Source: Clostridiales bacterium
GTDB taxonomy: Bacteria; Bacillota; Clostridia; Christensenellales; Borkfalkiaceae
Direction: 5' to 3'
Assembly (NCBI GenBank): GCA_015069615.1
Contig: SVIF01000001.1
Location: forward strand, 1 to 64,000
DNA length: 64,000 bases
Every line of letters begins with the position of its first letter. The stretch's first letter is position 1. The notes under the pieces are model-generated. The model was given only the letters and a program-made list of their open reading frames with translations, did not search any database and was not told the DNA's origin. Position numbers and translations under genes: made by a program. Shown here one piece after another: positions 6,313-14,137 of this stretch.

Positions 6313-6768
6313 CTATCTGTTTTGTTCTACCCATGCTTTCAACGCCTTGCGAATGGGCTGTGATATGTTTTCGGGAATTTCGTTTGGGGCAAAGAAGCGC
6401 AGCTCGTCCACCTCGTCCGCTTGGGGCTTCAGCGTTCCGTGATACCGTCTGCATATATACACGATATCGACGTTGGATACCTCGTCGCCGTTCGGATAAA
6501 TATAATGGGTGTCTGCTCCCGAAAACACACCAAACAGCTCTAATTTGTCAGCGATCAGGCCGGTTTCTTCCAACAGCTCCCGCTTGGCGGCATCTTCCAC
6601 GACCTCGTCGAGTTCCACCGAGCCTCCGGCATATCCCCAACAGTGGTTGTCGCTTCGCAACTGCAGAAGCACGCGGTTTTGTGCATCGACAACAATAACG
6701 CTGGCACCCACTTGCAGCAAGGGGCGATGCCCAACGAGCTTTCTTAGATCCATAATATAACTTGACAC
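6313..6768 (-). CDS. Nudix hydrolase
   Basis: 151 aa. The Nudix box is clear: GGSVELDEVVEDAAKRELLE then ETG (about 47-69), fitting G-x5-E-x7-REUxEExGU. These enzymes hydrolyse nucleoside diphosphates linked to another group, using Mg2+ held by the box glutamates. The 'Y-x-x-YPNGDE' segment and the C-terminal 'EIPENISQPIRKALKAW' resemble the ADP-ribose/MutT-like group common in Bacillota. The start is GTG, with AGAGGTG four bases before it; an ATG five codons later is possible but has no ribosome site. It is monocistronic. Confidence 0.85.
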   Translation of the reverse strand: MSSYIMDLRKLVGHRPLLQVGASVIVVDAQNRVLLQLRSDNHCWGYAGGSVELDEVVEDAAKRELLEETGLIADKLELFGVFSGADTHYIYPNGDEVSNVDIVYICRRYHGTLKPQADEVDELRFFAPNEIPENISQPIRKALKAWVEQNR

Positions 6769-6916
6769 GGTACACCTCTGAAATGCGTATTCTCGACCGG
6801 TGCGTTTTTTTGCGATCGTTTATCAAAAGTATATCATTTATTCCGAAAAAAAGCAATAGGCAAGCGCGTGCTTTCGACGGTGCTTGAAAATTTTACAAGA
6901 AAATTCTGTTTTTCAC

Positions 6917-6964
6917 TTGACAACGTAACAATGTTATGGTATTATGTAAGCGTAACAATGTTAC
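6917..6964 (+). promoter_or_regulatory. yhbD promoter with two palindromic operators
   Basis: TTGACA (6917-6922), 17-bp spacer, TATTAT (6940-6945). The perfect palindrome GTAACAATGTTAC lies at 6952-6964 just after the expected start of transcription. A near-perfect copy (6925-6937, last base T) fills the spacer. The centres are 27 bp apart. This is a textbook layout for repression, most simply by the YhbD-like DNA-binding protein encoded directly downstream. Confidence 0.85.
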
Positions 6965-6977
6965 GAAAGGAGAAGAC

Positions 6978-7361
6978 ATGGAGCAGGAGCTTATTTCGAA
7001 AAAGGAGCTTTTGGAAAAGTACGGTATATCCTACGGGGCGTTGTACCGTTGGAAACGAAAAGGACTGATACCCGAGGAGTGGTTTATAAAAAAAGCCACG
7101 GTGACGGGGCAGGAAACCTTTTTTCCGCGTGCGCTGATCTGCGAGCGCATGGAGTTGATTCAAAAGCAAAAGGACGATGTTTCTCTTGAGGAACTGTCAC
7201 GGCGGCTGGCGTCGGCTTCGGAGGAGCGCGAGACACTGGTGTTAGACACGGCGTTCGGGAGGAAAAGCTTTTATCTGAAGGATATAAAGCGCGTACTTCT
7301 TGATCTTGGAAACGGAAAACAAAAAGACATTACAAAGGATATTTTAGGAGGTAGCATATGA
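6978..7361 (+). CDS. yhbD: YhbD-like (DUF4004) helix-turn-helix protein
   Basis: 127 aa from the ATG at 6978, with AAAGGAG eight bases upstream; the longer frame starts inside the operator. The N-terminus ([20 protein letters not shown] then [12 protein letters not shown]) is a MerR-like winged helix. The following 'TGQETFFPR' is characteristic of the DUF4004 family of Bacillus YhbD. In Bacillus this gene precedes two bactofilin genes, as it does here, with a 4-bp overlap. It is probably the repressor binding the two GTAACAATGTTAC sites in front of it. Confidence 0.85.
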   Translation: MEQELISKKELLEKYGISYGALYRWKRKGLIPEEWFIKKATVTGQETFFPRALICERMELIQKQKDDVSLEELSRRLASASEERETLVLDTAFGRKSFYLKDIKRVLLDLGNGKQKDITKDILGGSI

Positions 7362-8104
7362 GTACGGATGCACGAATGGACATGAAGGTCGCGGGAAGTG
7401 GCCGAATTCCTGCGGGAGAATATAACGCAGTGTCGGTCAGCGGCAGCGGAAAACTGTTCGGACAGGTTCGCTGTGCAACCTTTTCTTCGGCAGGCTCGTG
7501 TCAGGGAGAAGCCCTTTTCTGCGAGGGGAACGCTAAAATATCGGGCAGCGCAAAATTTTCGGAAAGCGTGCGGGCGGCGTGCTTCTCAGCGGCCGGTTCG
7601 TTCTCTGTTGGCGGAGATATAACGGTCCGGGAAAAGCTGTCCTGTGCGGGTAGCGTTACGTGCGGCGGTCACGTCGCGTGTCACGAGCTGGCCGTTGCCG
7701 GCCTTTTGAAGGTGGGCGGCGATGTAGAGAGCGAAACGGTTAAGGTTAAGGGAACGCTCGTCTGCGGAGGCTTGCTGAACGCAGAACATATAGACCTTTG
7801 CTTTGACGGCGGCACGGAGCTCGACAGCGTTGGCGGCAGCCGTGTGGCGATATATCCTCGCAGCGAGGGCAAGAGGGGTGGGCGGTTTTCCCTTCGAGCC
7901 TTGTTCAAAAAAAGGAGCCATCCGCGGGCAACGGTCAATTCCTTGGTAGAGGGAGATGAAATTACCTTATCCGGGGTTATCGCACCCCGTGTCACGGGCC
8001 GCGCGGTGGTGATCGGCGACGGCTGTGAGATCGAGCTCGTACAGTACAGCGAGAGCGTGGAGGTTTCTCCCGACGCCAGCGTGCAGCGCATGGAAAAGGT
8101 GTGA
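7358..8104 (+). CDS. bactofilin-family polymer-forming protein (YhbE/YhbF-like)
   Basis: 248 aa, translationally coupled to yhbD by an ATGA overlap. It consists of many short beta-helix turns rich in Gly, Val, Ser and Cys ([39 protein letters not shown]), the signature of bactofilin right-handed beta-helices. These polymerise without nucleotide and act as cytoskeletal scaffolds at the membrane. A basic linker (about 170-190) joins a second beta segment at the end. The cysteine content is high. The Bacillus arrangement has two separate bactofilins after yhbD; here one longer protein occupies the place, possibly a fusion. Confidence 0.8.
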   Translation: MSTDARMDMKVAGSGRIPAGEYNAVSVSGSGKLFGQVRCATFSSAGSCQGEALFCEGNAKISGSAKFSESVRAACFSAAGSFSVGGDITVREKLSCAGSVTCGGHVACHELAVAGLLKVGGDVESETVKVKGTLVCGGLLNAEHIDLCFDGGTELDSVGGSRVAIYPRSEGKRGGRFSLRALFKKRSHPRATVNSLVEGDEITLSGVIAPRVTGRAVVIGDGCEIELVQYSESVEVSPDASVQRMEKV

Positions 8105-8124
8105 CCATACTATCGGGTATACAG

Positions 8125-8163
8125 AAAGCGCACAAGACGAACGTGTCCTGTGCGCTTTTATTC
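8125..8163. terminator. terminator shared by the bactofilin and lipoprotein genes
   Basis: Stem AAAGCGCACA/TGTGCGCTTT (8125-8134 with 8149-8158), with extra pairing around GAC/GTC, sits between two convergent stop codons. Confidence 0.8.
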
Positions 8164-8172
8164 ATAGCTGCG

Positions 8173-8661
8173 TTATGAAAACGAAATGGAGGCTGTCCAC
8201 GTGTCGATGTTCTCCTTGTGCTTATCGACGGCCGACGTGAAGCAGGCAAACTGCACCAGCCAATAGCCCTTTTCCGATTTGAAGCACTTGGCAAAGTAGG
8301 TATAATCCTTGCCGCTTACCGTTTTTTCGTAGCTGAACGCGGCATGGGTATCCTTGATCTTGACCGTGCTGTCCGTCAGTCCGTTGCCGGAGCAGACGAG
8401 AGCCGCATATTCCTCGACGGAAAGATCTCTCTGTATCAGTTCTTTTTCCTCCAGCAATACCGTAACGATCACGTCTAAGCTCTGGAACATAGCGGTCTGA
8501 CCGACGAGCTCCTTTTCCGAAAAGGCCTCCGTCAGTGTGATCCTCAGCTCGTCGGCAACCGTAAAGGTCTTGGGCTTGGGGGCAAGGCAGGAGGTGAGTG
8601 AGCAGGTCAGCAGGGCGAGGGTAATGAAAAGCAATAAGGCTTTTTTCAACTGTCGTTTCAT
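8173..8661 (-). CDS. small lipoprotein of unknown function
   Basis: 162 aa from the ATG at 8661, which has GAAAGGAG upstream. The N-terminus is MKRQLKKALLLF, then a hydrophobic stretch, then lipobox LTSC (about 21-24). The protein is thus exported and lipid-anchored to the outer face of the membrane. The rest is mixed alpha/beta with a C-terminal WLVQFACF strand, resembling small NTF2-like or DUF4878-like extracellular lipoproteins, but I cannot name the family. It is monocistronic, facing the bactofilin gene across a shared terminator. Confidence 0.75.
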   Translation of the reverse strand: MKRQLKKALLLFITLALLTCSLTSCLAPKPKTFTVADELRITLTEAFSEKELVGQTAMFQSLDVIVTVLLEEKELIQRDLSVEEYAALVCSGNGLTDSTVKIKDTHAAFSYEKTVSGKDYTYFAKCFKSEKGYWLVQFACFTSAVDKHKENIDTWTASISFS

Positions 8662-8775
8662 AATGAAACTCCTTTCAATTGTTATGTCGTTTTTTTCTTT
8701 CCTATATGGCGGTGGCAACAAAATAATTTAATAAAGACCCCAAAAACATAGACAGCGGAAGAAGTCAAGCAAGGT

Positions 8776-9627
8776 CTAAAAATCCTCTGTTTTACGGCGC
8801 GCACGGTAGGCCGTCGGGGTTTCACCGATGCGTTCCCTGAAAAGCTTGATAAAATACGTATAGGACGCAAATCCGCAGGCCTCGGCAATATCGGTCACGC
8901 GTTGCGCCGAGGTCGCGAGCAGCTCGCGCGCCATACGAAGCCGATGCGACAGAAGATATTCGTGCATGGCCACCCCCGTTTGCTTTTTTAAAAGCTGACT
9001 CAGATAGTATGGGTGATAACCGAAGCTTTCCGCAATGCTTGCATTGGACAGAGTGCTGTCGGCGGCATGGGCGCGGATAAAGGCCTGTACGGCACTGCAA
9101 AGACGGGTGTCCGTGTCGTCGGCCGTCCGTTGCGCAAGAAGCTTGACAAGCGTCAGCTTGAGTCTGCCCGACGCCGCCGCACGTGCATACGGCCCGTCAT
9201 CGGCGAACAGCTCTACGCAGGCGTGTATGTCGTCGCTGAGATACTGTGCATTCGTTCGTACAAGCACGCGCGGAAAATCCGACGGCGCATGCTGGAGGAG
9301 AACCTTTTTCTCGTCAAAGGTGCGTTCCGTTGCCGTTCCGAGTCGGCGGCTTTGCTCGCGATACTCGGCGGTAAAATCGAAATTAAGTACACAAATGTTG
9401 ACAGAATGCGGCGATTTAAACAAAAAACGGTAGGAAATGGCAGGAAATATGCAAAGCACCGTGTGGGCGCAAACGGTGTACCGTTCACCGTCAGCGATCA
9501 GAAAGCCGTCCCCCTTGCTTATGTAAAAAAGACGGCAATCGTAGGACAGGCTGCTCTCCGTTTTGGGAGCGTGGTCGGTGTGAATCTTCGCATATCGGAT
9601 AAAGGGATTGATCTCGTCAACCGTCAT
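8776..9627 (-). CDS. AraC-family transcriptional regulator
   Basis: 283 aa. The N-terminal cupin-like sensor (about 1-150) has 'G-D-G-x-x-x-D-G'. The C-terminal double helix-turn-helix (about 180-280) shows SIAESFGYHPYYLSQLLKKQ and VTDIAEACGFASYTYFIKLF, typical of AraC/XylS. It is divergent from the iron-sulfur/U32 operon, whose -10 box has no good -35, so it is the likely activator of that operon. The ligand is probably a small organic molecule. The start has GGAGGTGCGCC directly upstream. Confidence 0.85.
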   Translation of the reverse strand: MTVDEINPFIRYAKIHTDHAPKTESSLSYDCRLFYISKGDGFLIADGERYTVCAHTVLCIFPAISYRFLFKSPHSVNICVLNFDFTAEYREQSRRLGTATERTFDEKKVLLQHAPSDFPRVLVRTNAQYLSDDIHACVELFADDGPYARAAASGRLKLTLVKLLAQRTADDTDTRLCSAVQAFIRAHAADSTLSNASIAESFGYHPYYLSQLLKKQTGVAMHEYLLSHRLRMARELLATSAQRVTDIAEACGFASYTYFIKLFRERIGETPTAYRARRKTEDF

Positions 9628-9744
9628 GGCGCACCTCCTTTCCTTTTTTCAGTATAGCACGCGCCGCGTGCAAAATCAAGGGAAATCTTTGAAAAGTTAT
9701 GTATATTTGTGAAATATCCTATATCTTTTCTTGGTTTTTATTTG

Positions 9745-9750
9745 TATAAT
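9745..9750 (+). promoter_or_regulatory. -10 box of the U32/iron-sulfur operon, no clear -35
   Basis: TATAAT at 9745-9750 lies 33 bp before the first start codon. No TTGACA-like hexamer occurs 16-18 bp upstream, where the sequence is T-rich. That pattern suits an activator-dependent promoter, and the divergent AraC gene is the obvious candidate. Confidence 0.5.
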
Positions 9751-9782
9751 GAAGATAATGAAATCATCGAAGGGGGAGAAGC

Positions 9783-10778
9783 ATGCGTTTTTCGGTCGGA
9801 TATTCGACACGCGAAACAGACGCCTTTTTGTCCGAGCTTATCGTGTGCAAGGAGCACATTCACGAGGTCTATATGTCGTGGGGCGATATGCCGAGCGGTC
9901 GGAGCGAGGGCGCTCAGGCGCGGACGCTCACGGAATGGGAGCGGTACCAAAAGCAAACGGACGATCTTTGCCGTCTGTCGGCGGCCGGTGTACCCATCAA
10001 TCTGCTCTTTAATGCCAATTGCTACGGCGAGCAGACGCTGTCGCGTGACTTTTATACGCGTGTCGGCGATACGGTAGCGTACGTGGCATCGGCTTCGCAC
10101 CTTCGCTCGGTGACGACGACGTCACCCGTCATTGCGAAATTCATCAAGCAAAACTTTCCGTCGATCGACGTTCGTGCCTCGGTCAATATGGGCATCGGCT
10201 CGGTGCAGGCGATGAAATACGTGACGTCGTCCTTTGACAGCTTTTATATCAAGCGGGAGCTGAACCGAAATATTCGTGCACTTCGCGAGATCCGCGCCTT
10301 TTGCGATGAAAACGGTAAGCAGATGTATCTGCTTGCCAACAGCGGCTGTCTGGCCGAATGTCCCGCCCATACCTTCCATGATAATTTGGTCGCACACGAG
10401 CGCGCGGCCATGCGAATGGATAACGCGTATGCCTTTGAGGGTCTTTGCCGTGAATATCTCGGTCAGCCGAATCGGCGTGACGCCTTTGTGAAGGATACGA
10501 CCTTCATTCGTCCGGAGGACGTGCATTTTTACGAGGATCTCACACCGGCCATGAAGCTGGCCACGCGCGTGAGCGATTGTCCCTTGACGATTTTGCGTGC
10601 CTACGTGCGCGGTCGCTTCTCGGGAAATCTTTTGACGCTTCTCGAACCCAACCACGCCATGCTGCTTTCCCCATGGATATTGGACAACCGACGGATAAGC
10701 AGTCAAATGCAGCAAGAACAACTGACGTATTTTGCAGAGGATGCCTTTATACGGCCACAGGAGGATTGTTTATGTTAA
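9783..10778 (+). CDS. peptidase U32-like protein
   Basis: 331 aa, start preceded by AAGGGGGAG. The TIM-barrel-like sequence includes 'INLLFNANCYGE', 'FPSIDVRASVNMGIGSVQA' and the cysteine segment NSGCLAECPAHTFHDN (about 187-202), with a later DCPL, matching the cysteine pattern of U32 proteins. U32 members (UbiU/V, RlhA, TrhP) bind an iron-sulfur cluster and act in oxygen-independent hydroxylation rather than proteolysis. It is the first gene of an operon with three cobalamin/iron-sulfur-like proteins, so a redox or hydroxylation role on an unknown substrate is plausible. Family placement moderate; several classical U32 signatures are weak. Confidence 0.65.
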   Translation: MRFSVGYSTRETDAFLSELIVCKEHIHEVYMSWGDMPSGRSEGAQARTLTEWERYQKQTDDLCRLSAAGVPINLLFNANCYGEQTLSRDFYTRVGDTVAYVASASHLRSVTTTSPVIAKFIKQNFPSIDVRASVNMGIGSVQAMKYVTSSFDSFYIKRELNRNIRALREIRAFCDENGKQMYLLANSGCLAECPAHTFHDNLVAHERAAMRMDNAYAFEGLCREYLGQPNRRDAFVKDTTFIRPEDVHFYEDLTPAMKLATRVSDCPLTILRAYVRGRFSGNLLTLLEPNHAMLLSPWILDNRRISSQMQQEQLTYFAEDAFIRPQEDCLC

Positions 10779-11851
10779 CCAGCAAGCAAATCAAGGAAGC
10801 CGCCTTCGAGGCGGGCGCAGATCTTTGCGGTATTGCTCCGATCTCCCGTTTTGACGGTGCACCGCGGGAAATGAATCCCCGTTTTCTGTTTCCGAACGTA
10901 AAAAGTGTGATCGGTTTGGCCTTCCGTATTCCGCGCGGCGTTCAGCGCGGCATTGAGGAGGGCACGCAATTTTATCAATATCCGTCGATGGCCTACGGTG
11001 GTATTAACGAAATATATGCACCGGCCGTGCTGCATCACGTCGGCCGTGTTATTGAGGACGAGGGCTACGAGGCGTTCGTTTACCGCAATACCGGTGCGCG
11101 AGGCATCGTGTCGGATATGGACGGCAGCCCCGGCAACACCCTGTCCCCCGAGGAGCAGATCGCGGTCGGAAAGCACGCGAAGGGAAAGACGGCACACCAT
11201 CGCAGCGTTCAGTTTACGCGTGAGGCAGAGGAGGGAAAGGTTCCTCCGGATCTGCAGTTCCATTTCCGCTTGGCGGCGGTCGCGTGCGGCCTCGGAGAGA
11301 TCGGTTGGAGTAAGATGCTCCTGACGCCCGAGTTCGGTCCTCTGCAGCGCGTTGCGTTTATCTTTACGGATGCCGAGCTGGAGTACGATAAGATGTATGA
11401 CGGCGAGCCGCTGTGCCGCAAGTGCGGTGCGTGCGTGCGGGAATGCCCCGGCGGTTGTATTCCGCCGATCCAATCCGGCATGAGCGTGCGGACGACCATT
11501 GACGGCAAGGTCTGCGAGTGGGGCGATATCGACATGTGGCGCTGTTACGCCTTCTATACGCACGGTGGCCGTTACTATAATCCCTTCGTGCCGAAGGAGG
11601 TCTTTGATAAAAACGAGGGCGGCAAGCTGGACGTGCTCGAAAAGCGGGATGCCGTGGCCGACGAGGTCGCCGTTACGCAGGTATACACGACGCTGGAGGA
11701 ATATTTCCCCAGCTGGGTCGGCTATAACATGGCAAAATGCGGCGGCTGTATCCGTGCATGCGTCAGCATGCTGGAGAAGAAGGGCGGCTGCATGGAAGGT
11801 CGCTTCAAGCAGCCGCTGCGCACGAAAAAGGCTTGGAAAATGGATCGGTAA
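10772..11851 (+). CDS. QueG/reductive-dehalogenase-like iron-sulfur protein 1
   Basis: 359 aa from the ATG at 10772 (GGAGG upstream); it overlaps the U32-like gene by 7 bp. The N-terminal half carries the fold shared by QueG and reductive dehalogenases ('VIGLAFRIPRG', 'EEGTQFYQY', 'CGLGEIG...LTPEFGP'). A ferredoxin motif C-x2-C-x2-C-x3-C-P follows at about 215-225. The QueG-like 'DMWRC' Cys comes next, and a second shorter Cys motif C-x2-C-x3-C near 323. In QueG these hold two [4Fe-4S] clusters next to cobalamin. It is the longest of three tandem paralogues and has an extra insert of about 45 residues at 110-155 and 20 near 235. Substrate unknown; not QueG itself, because it is one of three and shorter at the C-terminus. 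Confidence 0.75.
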   Translation: MLTSKQIKEAAFEAGADLCGIAPISRFDGAPREMNPRFLFPNVKSVIGLAFRIPRGVQRGIEEGTQFYQYPSMAYGGINEIYAPAVLHHVGRVIEDEGYEAFVYRNTGARGIVSDMDGSPGNTLSPEEQIAVGKHAKGKTAHHRSVQFTREAEEGKVPPDLQFHFRLAAVACGLGEIGWSKMLLTPEFGPLQRVAFIFTDAELEYDKMYDGEPLCRKCGACVRECPGGCIPPIQSGMSVRTTIDGKVCEWGDIDMWRCYAFYTHGGRYYNPFVPKEVFDKNEGGKLDVLEKRDAVADEVAVTQVYTTLEEYFPSWVGYNMAKCGGCIRACVSMLEKKGGCMEGRFKQPLRTKKAWKMDR

Positions 11852-11863
11852 GGAGATAGGACG

Positions 11864-12766
11864 ATGACGGCTGAATACATAAAAGCACAAGCATTAAAAA
11901 ACGGAGCCGCGGTCTGCGGCATTGCGGACGCGCAAAGACTTCGTGACGAGGACGCCAAGCACAATCCTTTTTCCATACTGCCGCACGCAAAATGCGTCAT
12001 CGGCTTCGGCATTCCCGTGCCCCGCGGCCTTTACCGCGCGATGGAGGAGGGGCGGCAATTCTACAACTATACCAATCTTGGAGTAAAATACATTGACGAA
12101 ACCTTTGCGGAGATCTTTCTTCTGAAAATGGGACGTCTGATCGAGGACGAGGGATACGACGCGTGTCTGCAAAGAAGTATTCCGGGCTTCCGTGTGCAGG
12201 GGGATACCTCTACGAATCCCGAGGTGTCGCGCACCTACGAGCTGAAGCACGCCTCGGCGGTATCCGAGGACCGCGCCGTTCCCGACGTTATACTGGATAC
12301 GGGCCGTGCGGCGGCCGCGTGCGGACTCGGCCGTGTCGGTCTGCACGGCAAGGTCATCGCGCCCCGTTACGGTACGTTCCTTCGGTACGTATTTATCATT
12401 ACGGATATGCCCTTGGAGGTGGATGCACCGTTTGGCGAGAGCCTGTGCGATGCATGCGGTGCATGCCGTCGGGCTTGCCCCGGTGGCGCGATCGGCGAGG
12501 ACGGTGTTGACAGCTGGCAGTGCAGCGTATACTATCGCGGTGCGCATGAAAGCAATCCCTTTATGACGGAGGATACGCTGGCCGGACATCCCGAGCGTGA
12601 GGCGATCGTAAAGGGCAAAAAGCATTTTGACAGCGAGGAGGCGCGGGGCATTTATCCGTCGCTTTCCTTCCTTCCCAACACGCATTTCGGTTACGTGCCG
12701 TGCCTGTGTGCCAAGGCCTGTGAAACGGCATGCTATCATCATTTAAAGGAGACGGGTCGCTTATGA
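11864..12766 (+). CDS. QueG/reductive-dehalogenase-like iron-sulfur protein 2
   Basis: 300 aa, AAGGAGATAGGACG before the start, 12 bp after paralogue 1. It is a minimal version of the same architecture: 'VIGFGIPVPRG', 'EEGRQFYNY', 'CGLGRVG', then C-x2-C-x2-C-x3-C-P at about 195-205, 'DSWQC' and a final C-x-C-x3-C-x3-C (about 279-288). The four-Cys end differs from paralogue 1, so the second cluster may be ligated differently. It ends in an ATGA overlap with paralogue 3, so the two are translationally coupled. It likely transfers electrons to, or works as a complex with, its siblings. Confidence 0.75.
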   Translation: MTAEYIKAQALKNGAAVCGIADAQRLRDEDAKHNPFSILPHAKCVIGFGIPVPRGLYRAMEEGRQFYNYTNLGVKYIDETFAEIFLLKMGRLIEDEGYDACLQRSIPGFRVQGDTSTNPEVSRTYELKHASAVSEDRAVPDVILDTGRAAAACGLGRVGLHGKVIAPRYGTFLRYVFIITDMPLEVDAPFGESLCDACGACRRACPGGAIGEDGVDSWQCSVYYRGAHESNPFMTEDTLAGHPEREAIVKGKKHFDSEEARGIYPSLSFLPNTHFGYVPCLCAKACETACYHHLKETGRL

Positions 12767-13737
12767 AAGATCGGATTATAGAATGTGCCAAAGCCTGTGA
12801 CGCCGACATCGTCGGCTTTGCCTCGGCGGATCGCTTCGATCGGTCGGACGCGCTGTTTCGTATTTTTCCGGACGTAAAGACGGTGATCGGTCTTGGCTTT
12901 CGTGTGCTTCGCGGCTCTATGCGCGGAGTAGAGGAGGGAACGACCTATTATCAGTATACGACCATGGGCGTGGAAAATCTTGAGGAAACGGTCATGCCGA
13001 TGGCGCTTCTGCGCGTGTCGGCGCTGCTGGAGGCCGAGGGCTATCTCGCTCTGCCCCAACGGAGAAATCCCTTGATCCTGAATGAGGAGGGGACGACAAA
13101 TCCCGAGGTGGACTATACCGACGTCGTTCACGGCGTGAAGGCGGAGGCACAGCTGGATTTTCTGTCGTGCGCCGTTAAGTGCGGGCTCGGTGAGGAGAGC
13201 CGCATCCATACGCTTCTGACACCCGAATACGGACCGTTTGTACGGTATTGCTTCGTTCTTACCGATGCAGAGATAGAGCCGACCGAGCAGAGGATCCCGT
13301 CGCTTTGCGACGGCTGCGGCGAATGCATGCGCGCATGCCCCGGTCACGCCATTTCCGAGGACGGAACGTGCGATACGTGGCGCTGCGCGGTGTATTACAA
13401 CGGTGCGGCAGGACGCAAAAATCCGTTTATGCCGCCCGATGCGCTTCTGGATTTCGACGACCGTCTGGCCATTATCGACGGCAGCGCCGAGATGGATCCC
13501 GCTAAGGCGCGCGACATCATCGATCATTTGTATTTCTATCCTCCGGCTAAGCATTTTTACCGTACGTCCATTTGCGGACGCGCGTGCGACAGAGCCTGCT
13601 ATATCCATCTGGAGGAGAAGGGCGTGCTGACCAAGAGCTTCCGGACGAAATTCCGAGAGGGCGAGGATTGGCAGCTGTCCGATACGCAGTTTACAACTCT
13701 GACCAGAGAGAAGCCTTGGGAATTTACCAAGCAATAA
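12763..13737 (+). CDS. QueG/reductive-dehalogenase-like iron-sulfur protein 3
   Basis: 324 aa from the ATG at 12763, overlapping the stop of paralogue 2; the longer frame from 12730 lies within the previous gene and was not used. Landmarks are 'VIGLGFRVLRG', 'EEGTTYYQY', 'CGLGEES', C-x2-C-x2-C-x3-C-P at about 182-192, 'DTWRC', and C-x3-C-x3-C near 271. A C-terminal extension of about 35 residues (GEDWQLSDTQF) is shared with neither sibling. The three proteins are recognisably homologous but divergent, consistent with old duplication and specialised subunits. Confidence 0.75.
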   Translation: MKDRIIECAKACDADIVGFASADRFDRSDALFRIFPDVKTVIGLGFRVLRGSMRGVEEGTTYYQYTTMGVENLEETVMPMALLRVSALLEAEGYLALPQRRNPLILNEEGTTNPEVDYTDVVHGVKAEAQLDFLSCAVKCGLGEESRIHTLLTPEYGPFVRYCFVLTDAEIEPTEQRIPSLCDGCGECMRACPGHAISEDGTCDTWRCAVYYNGAAGRKNPFMPPDALLDFDDRLAIIDGSAEMDPAKARDIIDHLYFYPPAKHFYRTSICGRACDRACYIHLEEKGVLTKSFRTKFREGEDWQLSDTQFTTLTREKPWEFTKQ

Positions 13738-13750
13738 GGAGATCACACAT

Positions 13751-14137
13751 ATGCTTCAAGTGTCCGAGCCGACAGGCAGCGGCTTTCATCCCTTTGTCAA
13801 AACGGACAGGTTTTTGTGCGCCTTTGCCACGAGCGCACCGACGTATCCGACCGAGCGTGTTTCGACCGTCAAACGGCACGTGGAAACGGATGAGGTGTTC
13901 GTGCTGCTGCGCGGCGAAGCAAATGTTTTGACGGTCGATGACGGCGGAACGCAGGAAGAGTGTGCGCTGAAGCTTGGTACAGCGTATACCGTTACGAAAA
14001 ATACGTGGCATGCGCTCGGTCTTTCCGTGGATGCGCTCGTTGTTATCGTAGAAGGTGCGGACACCGGTACGGCCAACACGCAGACACAAATTCTGCATAA
14101 GCCTTACGTATGGAAAAGGAGATTAAGTGAATGTTGA
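13751..14137 (+). CDS. cupin-domain protein
   Basis: 128 aa, AAGGAG 8 bases before the start. The cupin core is visible: 'VKRHVETDEVFVLLRGEANV' (about 38-57) supplies the first metal-binding motif (His, Glu), and 'TAYTVTKNTWHAL' (about 78-90) the second His. Metal-binding cupins of this size are often sugar or small-acid isomerases, or sensors of unknown ligand. It lies in the iron-sulfur operon, and its stop overlaps the start of the hydrolase gene by 7 bp, so it acts in the same pathway. Confidence 0.8.
   Translation: MLQVSEPTGSGFHPFVKTDRFLCAFATSAPTYPTERVSTVKRHVETDEVFVLLRGEANVLTVDDGGTQEECALKLGTAYTVTKNTWHALGLSVDALVVIVEGADTGTANTQTQILHKPYVWKRRLSEC

Noticed and set aside
9783-10778. A true U32 collagenase-type protease
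   Set aside because: Characterised U32 proteins are mostly iron-sulfur hydroxylation factors, and no protease residues can be shown; I kept only 'U32-like'.
10775-11890. A 371-codon open frame opposite the first iron-sulfur gene, and similar long frames opposite its neighbours (11894-12742, 12739-13746)
   Set aside because: They mirror GC-rich genes on the other strand, have no ribosome sites or recognisable domains, and overlap three strongly supported genes.
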